Shown piece by piece: positions 9,250 to 17,720 of a stretch of DNA of 64,000 bases. Positions within the stretch are counted from its first letter, which is position 1; every line of letters begins with the position of its first letter. Both the position numbers and the translations under genes were made by a program. This stretch comes from Thermogemmatispora sp042408735 (GTDB lineage: Bacteria; Chloroflexota; Ktedonobacteria; Ktedonobacterales; Ktedonobacteraceae): contig NZ_JBHOQV010000126.1 of the NCBI RefSeq assembly GCF_042408735.1, positions 145,616-209,615 of the forward strand, written 5' to 3'. The notes beneath the pieces are model-generated. The model saw nothing but the letters and a program-made list of their open reading frames with translations, was not told where the DNA came from and ran no database searches.

Positions 9250-9292
9250 GGGCGGACCAGGACCTGCTTCCGGATCAAGCCCCGGTCCGCCC
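9250..9292. terminator. 9-bp-stem hairpin between convergent msrA and protease genes
   Basis: GGGCGGACC (9250-9258) pairs with GGTCCGCCC (9284-9292) around a 25-nt loop. There is no T-run on either strand. It may act as a bidirectional barrier between convergent transcripts. Confidence 0.4.
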
Positions 9293-9356
9293 GCAGCGCG
9301 CGAGCGGACCGAGTGGCAACCATCAACTATGGAGCAAGACAACGGGTTCGCCGCTC

Positions 9357-10334
9357 TCAGAGGACGGCCGTTACCCGGCGCAGCTTGCCATCGCGCAGAA
9401 AATTGACGATGAGGCGATCGCCGGGGAGATGGCGACGCACGATGCGCTGCAGGTCGCGTGGCTCAGTGACTGGCTCGCCATCGGCGGCCACAATGATGTC
9501 GAGGCGACGCAGGCCAGCCCGTTCGGCGGCGCTATCGCGGTGAACCTCGAGTAGCTGCATACCACTGACCTGGGTGAGCTGAGCAGCGCGCCGTAGGGCC
9601 GCATCCAGCAGCACGCGCATTCCTCCGACTCCCAAGGCCACGCTGCCCGTCCGCGCCGTGCTGCCGCGTGTGATGCGCGCAATGGCTGACTGGAGCGTCT
9701 CCAGAGGAATTGAAAAGCCCAGCCCCTGAGCGAGAGCCATCATGGCCGTCGTCATGCCGACGACCCGCCCCGAACTGTCAACCAGGGGGCCGCCCGAGTT
9801 GCCTGGATTAATGGGAGTATCGGTCTGGATGAGATTGGTAAGGCGACGCCCACCACGCCCTTCCAGAGTACGTCCGAGGGCACTGACCACCCCAGCGGTC
9901 ACGGTCCAGTTCAGCCCGTAGGGGTTGCCCACGGCAATCACCAACTGGCCTACCCGCAGCTTCCCTCGCCCGAACTCGGCGACCGGGAGACGGTCCGCCC
10001 CGATGCGCAAGAGGGCCACATCGGCCTCGGGGTCAGCGCCAACCAGCCCAGCATCAAACGAGCGTCCGTCGGCCAGCGTCACGCGGATGCGCCGCGCCCC
10101 TTCGACAACATGGGCATTGGTTAGAACCTGCCCATCGGAGGCAAAGAGAAAACCGGAACCCAGGCCGGTGGCATCAAAACCGGGACCGCCATAGGGGGGA
10201 ACGTATGGCCAGCGCAGCCCGCCGCGCTCAACGTCAATGCGCACTACCGCCGGCCCCACCCGCTCCGCCGCAGTGGTTACCGCGCGCGAATAGGCGTCTA
10301 GAGCCTGTGCATCGCGTTCTTCTGTTTCCATCAT
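9357..10334 (-). CDS. HtrA/DegP-like trypsin-type serine protease with PDZ domain
   Basis: The 325-residue protein has a full S1C catalytic triad: H75 in TNAHVV, D105 in ADVALLR and S180 in NPGNSGGPL. One PDZ domain occupies about 235-325. No signal peptide or TM helix is seen with either this start or the longer TTG start at 10436, so it may be cytoplasmic, which is unusual for HtrA proteins. I chose the tandem ATG near 10334 because a good -10 element lies inside the longer reading frame (10414-10419). HtrA proteases degrade misfolded proteins; the substrate here is unknown. Confidence 0.88.
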   Translation of the reverse strand: MMETEERDAQALDAYSRAVTTAAERVGPAVVRIDVERGGLRWPYVPPYGGPGFDATGLGSGFLFASDGQVLTNAHVVEGARRIRVTLADGRSFDAGLVGADPEADVALLRIGADRLPVAEFGRGKLRVGQLVIAVGNPYGLNWTVTAGVVSALGRTLEGRGGRRLTNLIQTDTPINPGNSGGPLVDSSGRVVGMTTAMMALAQGLGFSIPLETLQSAIARITRGSTARTGSVALGVGGMRVLLDAALRRAAQLTQVSGMQLLEVHRDSAAERAGLRRLDIIVAADGEPVTEPRDLQRIVRRHLPGDRLIVNFLRDGKLRRVTAVL

Positions 10335-10413
10335 AGCTGCAATCGCGCTTTCTGCTGTGGAACCCCATTTTTCGCCGAGCGTGCGAGGCCGCGAATCAAT
10401 GAGATTGCTTTCT

Positions 10414-10422
10414 ATTGTATCA
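10414..10422 (-). promoter_or_regulatory. Extended -10 promoter element for the HtrA-like gene
   Basis: On the minus strand the sequence reads GTGATACAATAG, with TACAAT preceded by TGA (extended -10). Transcription would begin about 70 nt before the chosen ATG. The same GTGATACAATAG string occurs upstream of the LmbE gene (31478-31489). No good -35 is seen. Confidence 0.5.
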
Positions 10423-10493
10423 CATACGCCCTTCAAGGGGGAGAACAGGGTCCCGCCTAAGCCAGCCCGCGGCCACAGGACGCGAGAGCAAAG

Positions 10494-10560
10494 GCAGGGA
10501 GGGAGGGAGACAGACAGACAGGCAAACAGCCAATCAGAGAGGAGGGAGGCGGGAGGCAGG
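10494..10560. repeat. Purine-rich low-complexity tract
   Basis: Short GGGA and GACA repeats lie in the 320-bp gap between the protease and the LLM oxidoreductase. No gene is supported here. Confidence 0.5.
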
Positions 10561-10654
10561 CCGGCTGTTTCAAGGGGCAGCCTCTTGCCGGACCTGCAGC
10601 CCGCCCAGTCCCAGCCTGAATGTCTGACACTGACCTGGCCTTTGCCCTCACTGG

Positions 10655-11644
10655 CTAGAGATTGCCCAGCAGTGCCATCAGCTGCTCTAGCTCGCGCTGA
10701 CCATCGGCCAGGGGCACGTGGGTCACGACCAACTCATCGAAGCCCTGGGCCAGCAGCTCGCGCAGACGGGCGGCCACGCCGGACTCATCGCCCCAGACGA
10801 CGAGGTTTTTGATCAGTTCCTCGGGCAGGAGACCGTCGGCCCCCACAGGGAAACCGGCGTCGGCGAACATGTTGCGATAGAACGGTACACGCGCATAGAC
10901 ACCGAGATGGCCGCGCGCTGCCTCCAGCACCGCCGCCCAGTCTGTCCCCAGGGCGACGGGCACATGAGCCAGCAGGGGCGGCCGCGAGCGCCCTCGCGCG
11001 GCGGCCCCCTCAGCCAGGGCCGGCCTGGCCTTCTCCAGCAGATAGGGATGGGGGCACATCCAGGAAATGGCGCCGTCCGCCAACTCGCCTGCCAACTGGA
11101 AAGCGCGACTGCGCAGGGCAGAGATGAGAATGGGCAGAGGCGAGGGTTGGGGGAAAGAGGCCCGCGCCGTGTAGAAGCGGCCCTGGAAATCAACGCTCCC
11201 CTCCCACAGCGCGGCACGCAGAATGGTCACATACTCGCGCAGGTGCTCCAGCGGCTCAACCATCGAGAAGCCATAGACTCCCTCGACAGCGTGACGATGG
11301 CTGGTCCCGATGCCAAGACGCAGACGCCCCGGAGCCAACGCCTCCAATGTGCGCGCCTGCTGGGCCATCACCAGCGGATGACGCGGATAGGTCGGCACAA
11401 TGGCCGTGCCCAGGCGAATGCTCTGGGTCTGCACCAGCGCCGCGGCAAAGAACGTCAGTGTATCCGGCGAGGTCGGCAACTGGGTCATCCAGCATTGGCG
11501 CACGCCGGCTTCCTCGGCGCGGCGCAGCGTCGCCAGCAACTGGGCAACCTGACCGGTCCCAAAGAAGGCCAGTCCTACACGCTCGCGGGCCGGCTTCTCA
11601 GCGGCTCCGCTCTCTTGCGGAGAAACGGTGCTCTGTTGCTGCAT
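10655..11644 (-). CDS. LLM class flavin (F420-type) oxidoreductase
   Basis: The 329-residue protein has the luciferase-like TIM-barrel pattern: RVGLAFFGTG at the start, an SIRLGTAIVPTYPRHP strand, RLRLGIGTSHR, LEHLREYVTILRAAL and PILISALRSRAFQLAGELADGAISW. This matches the bacterial F420/FMN-dependent monooxygenase-reductase family, and the tail resembles F420-dependent members. The ATG at 11644 has GAAGGG 10 nt upstream and is preferred over a TTG two codons earlier. The substrate is unknown. It has no obvious operon partner. Confidence 0.88.
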   Translation of the reverse strand: MQQQSTVSPQESGAAEKPARERVGLAFFGTGQVAQLLATLRRAEEAGVRQCWMTQLPTSPDTLTFFAAALVQTQSIRLGTAIVPTYPRHPLVMAQQARTLEALAPGRLRLGIGTSHRHAVEGVYGFSMVEPLEHLREYVTILRAALWEGSVDFQGRFYTARASFPQPSPLPILISALRSRAFQLAGELADGAISWMCPHPYLLEKARPALAEGAAARGRSRPPLLAHVPVALGTDWAAVLEAARGHLGVYARVPFYRNMFADAGFPVGADGLLPEELIKNLVVWGDESGVAARLRELLAQGFDELVVTHVPLADGQRELEQLMALLGNL

Positions 11645-11794
11645 AAGCAAGCTACCCTTCTTCTCCAGGCTGGCAGCGGTCTTATCGCTACCAGATGTTG
11701 TGTATCAGGGGAGTGACCTTCAAGAAGCCCTCCCGGGCTGCAACATAGCACCTGCCAGGCGGCCCTGTCAAGCAAAGCGCACCGGCGCAGGCAG

Positions 11795-12586
11795 CTAGCG
11801 ACCCGCCGCCGGCTGCCTGCGCTGGTTGACCCCGCTCCGATACTCGCGCATCACCAGCTCCGTCAGCTCGTCAACCGAGGTCTGGGCTGCCGGCTTATCG
11901 AGGGCAATGCGCCCATGCTGCAACAAATTGACGCGATCGCAGATCTCCAGTACCTGGGCATAGTTATGGGCGATCATGATGATCGAGACCTGGCCCTCTT
12001 GCTTGAGCGTGCGAATCAGATTCAAAATCAGGCTGCCCTCCTTGGCCCCCATCGCCGCCAGCGGCTCATCCAACAGCAAGATCCGGGCCTGCGAGTAGAC
12101 CGCGCGCGCAATGGCGATCGACTGGCGCTGGCCACCGGAGAGCTGGGCCACCTCCGTATCGACCGAAGGGATATTGACCCCCATGCGCTCCAGATACTCG
12201 CGCGCCTGGCGGCGCATACGCTGATTATTGAGCAGCGGGAAAGGATTCAATAGCGCCTCGCGCTTCAGAAACATATTATGGTAGACGCTCAGCTCATTGA
12301 TGAGAGCGAGATCTTGATAGACGGTCTCGATCCCCAGCGAGCGCGCGTGAGAGACCGAGCGCAGGCGCACCTCCCTCCCATCGATAAAGATGCGCCCCTC
12401 GTCGGGCTGCAAGAAGCCGGTCAGGATCTTGATCAAGGTCGATTTACCGGCGCCATTGTCGCCGACCAGGCCCAGGACCTCGCCCTGGCGCAGATAGAGA
12501 CTGACGCCATTGAGGGCTGTCACCGCCCCAAAGCGCTTAACCAGGCCCTCCGTGCGGATCACCTCTGTCGTCGTGGATGTACTCAT
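11795..12586 (-). CDS. Sugar ABC transporter ATP-binding protein
   Basis: The 263-residue protein is a single ABC domain of the carbohydrate-uptake CUT2 group (FrcA/XylG-like, short form). It shows Walker A GDNGAGKST (42-50), signature LSGGQ (149-153), Walker B ILLLDEP (169-175) and the switch histidine in IAHN. Its ATG overlaps the permease stop codon by 4 nt (ATGA), indicating translational coupling. Unlike RbsA it is not duplicated, so it would act as a homodimer. Confidence 0.94.
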   Translation of the reverse strand: MSTSTTTEVIRTEGLVKRFGAVTALNGVSLYLRQGEVLGLVGDNGAGKSTLIKILTGFLQPDEGRIFIDGREVRLRSVSHARSLGIETVYQDLALINELSVYHNMFLKREALLNPFPLLNNQRMRRQAREYLERMGVNIPSVDTEVAQLSGGQRQSIAIARAVYSQARILLLDEPLAAMGAKEGSLILNLIRTLKQEGQVSIIMIAHNYAQVLEICDRVNLLQHGRIALDKPAAQTSVDELTELVMREYRSGVNQRRQPAAGR

Positions 12587-13611
12587 TCGCGCCCTGCCTC
12601 TCGCCATAGTCGCAGGCGAACGTTCAAAATCATGGCTACCAGAATGGCTGCCCCCAGAATGATATCGAAAGTAAAGGCACTCACTCCCAACAAGGTGAAA
12701 CCATCGCGCAGAATGGAGAGCACCAGTGTTCCCAGGAAGGCCCCAATGATCGTTCCCAGACCACCTGTCAGGGCCGTCCCCCCAATGACGGCCCCGGCCA
12801 CGGCCATGAACATAATGTCGGTGCCGCCAGCCAGAGGATCGATCGAGGTGATCCGAAAGGCTTCCAGGGTGCCAGCGAAGCCGCCGAGGACGCTACAGAG
12901 CATGAAATTTCCAATTTTGATGCGGGCCACATTCACCCCTACCTCGCTGGCTCCCAGCAAGTTTCCACCGGTCGCTACGGTGTGTAGTCCCCAGCGGGTC
13001 CAGGAGAGCACAATCTGCATCACGATCGCGATGGCAATGGCCCAGATAATCTCGGAGTAGGAAGCGTGCCCCAGCACTTCATTGACCAGCCCTTCCGAGG
13101 GCGTCAGGACCGGGAAGCCCTGCGAGATGGTCAGCGTCAGGCCATTGATCAGAAAGAGGGTGCCCAGGGTGGTGATGAACGAGGGCACCTTCAGGACAAC
13201 GGTGATCAGGCCATTGAAGAGTCCCACAAGCGCACAGACAATCAGTCCCAGGATCAGCCCCACGAGCAGCGGTAACCCCGCCTGGTTGGCGAAGTACATA
13301 ATGAAGGGGGCCAGAGCATAGACCTGACCTACCGACAGGTCGATCTCGCCACAGATCAGGAGCATGACCTCGCCGGCGGAAATGATGGCGGTCGCGGCCA
13401 CAAACTGGGAGAGAGTCCTGATGTTCTGCGCCGAGAGAAAGGCCTGATTGGAGAACTGGAAGTAGATCACCAGGGCGACGGCCACGACCACAATGCTGGC
13501 TTCACGCTGCCGCAGGAAGAGACGGGCCACCCGCAGCCAGGGATTGGGCCGCTCCGGCGTCGGTTCCGGCTCCGCCTTCACTGGCGGAGCAGAAAGAACG
13601 TTCTCGGCCAT
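12583..13611 (-). CDS. Sugar ABC transporter permease (CUT2 family)
   Basis: The 342-residue membrane protein has about 9-10 TM segments and the family signature GEIDLSVGQVYAL near the middle of the N-terminal half. Other CUT2 permease features include ITTLGTLFLINGL and GGTALTGGLGTIIGAFLGTLVLSILRDG. AAGGAG precedes the ATG at 13611; the open frame extends a further 261 bp upstream but without family similarity. It lies between the ATPase (4-nt overlap) and the binding protein gene (464-bp gap with a strong hairpin). Confidence 0.93.
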   Translation of the reverse strand: MAENVLSAPPVKAEPEPTPERPNPWLRVARLFLRQREASIVVVAVALVIYFQFSNQAFLSAQNIRTLSQFVAATAIISAGEVMLLICGEIDLSVGQVYALAPFIMYFANQAGLPLLVGLILGLIVCALVGLFNGLITVVLKVPSFITTLGTLFLINGLTLTISQGFPVLTPSEGLVNEVLGHASYSEIIWAIAIAIVMQIVLSWTRWGLHTVATGGNLLGASEVGVNVARIKIGNFMLCSVLGGFAGTLEAFRITSIDPLAGGTDIMFMAVAGAVIGGTALTGGLGTIIGAFLGTLVLSILRDGFTLLGVSAFTFDIILGAAILVAMILNVRLRLWREAGRE

Positions 13612-13791
13612 TGCGATGCTCCTTCTTGGTGTGTGCTGCCTACCTTCCGATGGCCTCCTGCCTGTCTGCCCCACCGCATCGCGCTCCCCCCCCCGATCTT
13701 CTCCACCCGCCGCTATGCTCCTCACTGGCCACCCGGTCCTCCGCCTCTTCCACCCAGGGAGCGGACAGTAATAGTATGTTCCATAGGAAAC

Positions 13792-13915
13792 GAATCTGTA
13801 AGTCCCCACCGCTTTCCTGCTCCTCTTCTCCAGAAAGAGGCTCTGGCCCGTCAGACTGGCCTTCACCCCCACAGCCAGATCAGAGGAGCCTCCAGCGCGC
13901 CAGACTTACAGATTC
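13792..13915. repeat. Perfect 13-bp inverted repeat in the ABC operon gap
   Basis: GAATCTGTAAGTC (13792-13804) and GACTTACAGATTC (13903-13915) are exact inverted copies 98 bp apart, just upstream of the permease gene. They could form the base of a large RNA fold or bind a protein. No mobile element lies between them. Confidence 0.6.
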
Positions 13916-13948
13916 CGCTTTTCTTTCGTTCACTGAGCTGCGACCCTG

Positions 13949-13999
13949 GCGGACTGGCAGGTCTGATGGTCTGATGGTCATCCAGACCCGCCAGTCCGC
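13949..13999 (-). terminator. Intercistronic stem-loop between binding protein and permease genes
   Basis: Arms 13949-13965 and 13983-13999 form a 17-bp stem with one A/G mismatch and a 17-nt loop containing TCTGATGG repeats. There is no T-run. In binding-protein operons such hairpins often stabilise the upstream mRNA segment or cause partial termination, giving more binding protein than membrane components. Confidence 0.6.
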
Positions 14000-14075
14000 T
14001 CACTAGCCCTGGTATTGTCCGCTTCTCGGGCAGATCTTTGCCCCTATTGGCCTTTGCCCCCCACGCACCTGGCTG

Positions 14076-15170
14076 TCAGGAGCGCGGCACCAGTTGCTCC
14101 TTAGAGGAGCTGCCTTCGAAGCGCGTCTGCGTGCGCAGATAGGGGCCAACGTTCTCCTTGGTGACGAAGAGCAGACCTGTGTCGGTGTCGGAAGGCACCA
14201 TCAGGCCGCCCGAGAGCAGATAGAGAAAGAGCTGAATAACCGGGTAGAAGCCCTGCAGATAGGGCTGCTGATCGATTGTGAAGTCAAGGTTGCCAGCCTG
14301 GATCTCCTGGAGAGTTTTGGTCAGCAGATCGTAGCCGCCGCCATGCACTCCCTTAGCCGCCAGGTTGTACTTCTCCATTACCTGGGCCACGCCCTGGGTG
14401 CTGCCGGCATCAACGGCAAACATGCCTTTGAGATTGGGATGGCCCAGATAGTAGGCTTCGATCCGCGACAGCTCCTCTTCAACCTGGGCCCCGGTCGCCA
14501 CCTCCACGAAGTTGATCGGCGCTTTGGAGTCCAGGATGGCCTGCTTGGCTCCGTCGATACGCGGCTGAATGTTGAGCGAGCCAGGCGTGGCGATAAAGCC
14601 TACCACGTCGCCGCTGCCAACCAGGGAGACGATGCGCTGCCCCATGCGGTACCCCGACTGGTAGAGGTCCTGACCGATATAGGCCAGGCGCCTGTTCTTG
14701 CTGCCAGCAGGCGCATCGGCGTTATAGGCCACGACAGGAATGCCGGCGTCAAGAGCGCGGTTGACCGGGTCGTCGAAGGCCGTAGGGTCGATGATCGAGA
14801 CGGCGATGCCGTCGGCTTTGGCGGCGATGGCGGCGTTGAAGGCGTCTACCATCTCCTTCACAATGCTGTTGGCTGAGCCGGTCCACTGATAGGTGCAGCC
14901 AACGAGGGCACAGGCATCCTGGATGCCGTACTGGGTGGGAACGAAGAAGGGGTTGGTGGTGACGTGATTGATGAAGACGAAGTTCCATTTGGGATGGCTG
15001 GGGAAGTTGCCCGCCACTCCCGTGGGCGAACTGCTGGTGGGCTGACCACCACAGGCCGCCAGCGCCGACGCCAGTGTGGCCCCGGCCCCTCCCGCCAGCG
15101 CGGTCTGCAGTAGACGCCGTCGTCTGAGAGGAAGACGCTCGAAATAGGCTGAGAAGCTTGATCCTTCCAC
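14076..15170 (-). CDS. Sugar ABC transporter substrate-binding lipoprotein (Tat-type signal)
   Basis: The 364-residue protein starts with a twin-arginine-like signal (LRRRRLLQTALAGG) ending in the lipobox LAAC near residue 40, so it is probably exported and lipid-anchored outside the membrane. The mature part is a periplasmic-binding-protein type I fold (peripla_BP_4): an N-terminal NFVFINHVTTNPFF strand, a DGIAVSIIDPTAF segment and a C-terminal TIDQQPYLQGFYPV block typical of ribose/xylose/fructose-type binders. It is the first gene of a leftward operon with the permease and ATPase. Confidence 0.92.
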   Translation of the reverse strand: MEGSSFSAYFERLPLRRRRLLQTALAGGAGATLASALAACGGQPTSSSPTGVAGNFPSHPKWNFVFINHVTTNPFFVPTQYGIQDACALVGCTYQWTGSANSIVKEMVDAFNAAIAAKADGIAVSIIDPTAFDDPVNRALDAGIPVVAYNADAPAGSKNRRLAYIGQDLYQSGYRMGQRIVSLVGSGDVVGFIATPGSLNIQPRIDGAKQAILDSKAPINFVEVATGAQVEEELSRIEAYYLGHPNLKGMFAVDAGSTQGVAQVMEKYNLAAKGVHGGGYDLLTKTLQEIQAGNLDFTIDQQPYLQGFYPVIQLFLYLLSGGLMVPSDTDTGLLFVTKENVGPYLRTQTRFEGSSSKEQLVPRS

Positions 15171-15491
15171 GGCTGGACCTCCAGTTCCTTCTAGCTAGTC
15201 GCCTGACAGACAGAGCGATTGCCTGGGAAGGCTCACTCCGAGCGAGCGACGAAACTCAGCAAGAAGAGCTTCCTCCTTGCTGCCGCTTGCTTGTTTTCCT
15301 CGCCTCAGTCGCTGTGCTACCTTGCCTGCCTGCGTGCGGTCTGTCTCCCTCCCGCTTCCTTCCAACCTCGCTCGGCGCTCCTACTCTCCACCTTCATCCA
15401 TATTCATCGATCTCTCGAATGGGCAGCGATGGCGGGACGACCACGGCTGCTGGGCAGCGTCGAGTCGCCGGCCACTCACTCACTCGCTCGC
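15171..15491. other. Intergenic region upstream of the binding protein gene
   Basis: This gap must hold the ABC operon promoter or its read-through from the GntR gene. I see no clear -35/-10 pair and no second copy of the 16307-16319 operator. An ACTC/GCTC microsatellite (about 15473-15500) overlaps the 3' end of the GntR gene. Confidence 0.45.
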
Positions 15492-16295
15492 TCACTCACC
15501 TCCTTCTCCTGTCACTGCGGGCGCCTCGCTCTGGCTGTCATAGGGGCAGGCGCTCAGGGAGCGACCTGAGCCAGAGAGCGCGTAGCCCAAAGCCCGGTGA
15601 ACATCCTCGGTGGTCAAGACAATGAGGTCGCGCATGGCTTCCTCAGCGGTCAGGCCCTGGCGCAGGCGAATCGCCTCTGCGACCCGCCGGTGGAGCGGCA
15701 TCGTGCGCTGATTGGCCCCCGGCAGGCGCGCCGTCACCAGGCGGCTGGCGCGCAGTGGAGCGGCCAGCGTGGCCACGATGCGCTCTAGCAGCTCGTTGTG
15801 GGCTGCGGCGCAGATAGCACTGTGAAAGGCCAGGTCAGCTTCGATGTACGGCTCGGCCTCCTCGACCAGCTCCTCCAGCCGGCCACAGGCCTCCTCAATG
15901 GTCTCTATCTCTTCGGCAGTGGCGCGCGAGGCCGCCAGCCTCGCCGTCATCGGCTCAAACATGAGGCGTACTTCACAGACCGCCTCCAGAAAGGCTGGAT
16001 CAGGTCCGACCTCGTACTGCCAGGTCAGCACCTCAGGATCAAGCAGGTTCCAGTCCGCCCGGGGACGCACACGCGTTCCCGTCCGTGGGCGCGCCTCGAT
16101 CAGTCCCTTCTCAGCCAGCACTTTGAGTGCTTCGCGTAAGACCGGACGGCTGACATTGAATTGTTGGCTTAGCTCTGGTTCGCTCAAGAGGGCATCGCCC
16201 GGCTGAAAGTCCTTGCGCATGATGCTTAGCCCTATCTCCCGCACGACCTGCGCAGACAGATTCTGCCGCCTGAGCGAACGGAAGGTTCTTGCCAT
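15492..16295 (-). CDS. GntR family regulator with FCD domain
   Basis: The 267-residue regulator has an N-terminal winged helix (about 10-78: GDALLSEPELSQQFNVSRPVLREALKVLAEKGLIEARPRTGTRV) and an all-helical FCD ligand domain (about 100-235). The FCD metal-site residues D154, H158, H202 and H233 are present. FCD-type GntR proteins usually bind sugar acids or other carboxylates. It is divergent from the dehydratase gene and upstream of the ABC operon on the same strand. Its promoter overlaps a matching palindrome (16307-16319), so autorepression and co-control of the dehydratase are likely. Confidence 0.93.
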   Translation of the reverse strand: MARTFRSLRRQNLSAQVVREIGLSIMRKDFQPGDALLSEPELSQQFNVSRPVLREALKVLAEKGLIEARPRTGTRVRPRADWNLLDPEVLTWQYEVGPDPAFLEAVCEVRLMFEPMTARLAASRATAEEIETIEEACGRLEELVEEAEPYIEADLAFHSAICAAAHNELLERIVATLAAPLRASRLVTARLPGANQRTMPLHRRVAEAIRLRQGLTAEEAMRDLIVLTTEDVHRALGYALSGSGRSLSACPYDSQSEAPAVTGEGGE

Positions 16296-16306
16296 CTGCC
16301 TCCAGA

Positions 16307-16319
16307 ATTGTCATACAAT
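16307..16319. promoter_or_regulatory. GntR/FCD-type operator
   Basis: ATTGTCATACAAT is palindromic apart from its centre and matches the FadR-subfamily pattern TnGTnnnACnA. It lies 8 bp beyond the -10 box of the gntR promoter and overlaps the -35 region of a possible rightward promoter, so one site could control both genes. Confidence 0.7.
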
Positions 16320-16335
16320 TTAACGGTATGATAAT
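16308..16335 (+). promoter_or_regulatory. Possible promoter of the dehydratase gene
   Basis: TTGTCA (16308-16313) and GATAAT (16330-16335) are 16 bp apart, with TG in the extended -10 position. The -35 box overlaps the GntR-type operator. Confidence 0.45.
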
Positions 16336-16356
16336 ATAAGATGCGGTCTCTGTCAA
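16328..16356 (-). promoter_or_regulatory. Promoter of the GntR gene
   Basis: On the minus strand TTGACA (16356-16351) and TATCAT (16333-16328) are 17 bp apart, a near-consensus arrangement. Transcription would begin within the operator at 16307-16319. Confidence 0.75.
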
Positions 16357-16447
16357 GCTGGGGGCAGGGCAAGGTGAGTTCGCCTGGGGCGATTGACCGC
16401 AGATCAGATCGTTGACACTTTCTCTGGAGGAGCTAGCGGGTACCACC

Positions 16448-17662
16448 ATGAAAATCGTCGATGTCAAAACTCATGTGATGGGGACAGCCTGGCGCAATCT
16501 GACCTTCGTGCGCGTGATTACCGACGAGGGACTGGAAGGGGTCGGTGAGGTCCGCATGCTCAATCATACTGATGCCCTCTTGGGCTATCTGGCGGAGGCT
16601 GTGCCCAACCATGTGCTCGGCCACGATCCGGGCCACATCGAGGACCTGGTGCAGCGCATGTACCGCAACGACTATGCCCGCGCCGGCGAGATCGCCATGT
16701 CGGCCATTGCGACCATCGAGATCGCCTGCTGGGATATCCTGGGCAAGGCCCTGGGACGCCCGGTCTATCAGTTGCTGGGCGGCCCGGTCCGCGATCGCAT
16801 CAAAGCCTATGCCAATGGTTGGTATACGGTCGAGCGCACACCGGAGGAGTTCCATCGGGCAGCCCGGCGCGTGATTGAGCGCGGCTATCGCGCTTTGAAG
16901 CTCGATCCTTTCGGCTCGGGCTTCTACGAGCTGGAGCCGGCAGAGAAGCGCAAGGCGGTCGCTCTGGTAGAGGCGGTGCGCGCTGCCGTTGGTCCAGATG
17001 TGGAGCTGCTGATCGAGATGCATGGGCGCTTTAATCCTGCTACGGCGGTGGAGATGGCGCGCGAGCTGGCCCCTTTCAAGCCGTCGTGGATAGAGGAGCC
17101 GGTCCCGCCAGAAAATCTGGCGGCTCTTAAGAAGGTGGCCGAGCAGGTGACTATTCCGGTCGCTACTGGCGAACGCCTGCATACGCGCTACGATTTTCGC
17201 CAGCTTTTTGAGCTGCAGGCCGCCGATATTATTCAGCCCGATATTACTCACTGCGGCGGGCTGCTGGAGGTGCGCAAGCTGGCCGCCTGGGCGGAATGCT
17301 ACTATCTGCTGGTCGCTCCCCACAATGTCGGCGGTCCGGTGTCAACGGCGGCCGCCCTCCATTTGGCCGCTGTGACTCCCAATTTTAAGATCCAGGAGCA
17401 CTTCAACGATCTCAACGAGGAGTGGGTCAAGCAGGCTGCCCCAGGTAACCCCGAGGTGATCGACGGCTATTTCTCTCTTCCTCAAGGGCCAGGCCTGGGA
17501 GTGACGCTTGATGAGGCTTTCGTCGCTGCCCATCCGCGCCAGCGCATTTTCTTCAACCTTTTTGCGGAGAACTGGCACCTGCGCCAGGCGGTGCAGCCGC
17601 CAGCCCAGGCGACGGGTCCCGCTACCTCCTCTGACGAGCAGTCGCCGCCACCTTCGGCCTAG
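16448..17662 (+). CDS. Enolase-superfamily sugar-acid dehydratase (galactonate dehydratase-like)
   Basis: The 404-residue protein is a mandelate racemase/muconate lactonizing-type TIM-barrel enzyme. Putative metal ligands are E190, E216 and E242 (LLIEMHGR, WIEEP, TGER). H192 and H292 (VAPHNVGGP) fit the catalytic bases of D-galactonate dehydratase; E190 replaces the usual Asp there. Such enzymes dehydrate aldonic acids to 2-keto-3-deoxy acids. The ATG at 16448 matches the family N-terminus (MKIVDVKTHV); the GGAGGAG is about 16 nt upstream, a long spacing. It is divergent from the GntR gene and near a sugar ABC operon, suggesting a sugar-acid pathway. The C-terminal 20 residues are low complexity. 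Confidence 0.88.
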   Translation: MKIVDVKTHVMGTAWRNLTFVRVITDEGLEGVGEVRMLNHTDALLGYLAEAVPNHVLGHDPGHIEDLVQRMYRNDYARAGEIAMSAIATIEIACWDILGKALGRPVYQLLGGPVRDRIKAYANGWYTVERTPEEFHRAARRVIERGYRALKLDPFGSGFYELEPAEKRKAVALVEAVRAAVGPDVELLIEMHGRFNPATAVEMARELAPFKPSWIEEPVPPENLAALKKVAEQVTIPVATGERLHTRYDFRQLFELQAADIIQPDITHCGGLLEVRKLAAWAECYYLLVAPHNVGGPVSTAAALHLAAVTPNFKIQEHFNDLNEEWVKQAAPGNPEVIDGYFSLPQGPGLGVTLDEAFVAAHPRQRIFFNLFAENWHLRQAVQPPAQATGPATSSDEQSPPPSA

Positions 17663-17720
17663 GCCAGGAGCCGGCTTGGGGAAGCTGTGGACCCGTGCCG
17701 CGACTTTGTTGGCCCTCGTC

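Noticed and set aside
13612..13872. 87-codon extension of the sugar permease
   Set aside because: The internal ATG at 13611 has AAGGAG at good spacing and the extension is polar and not permease-like.
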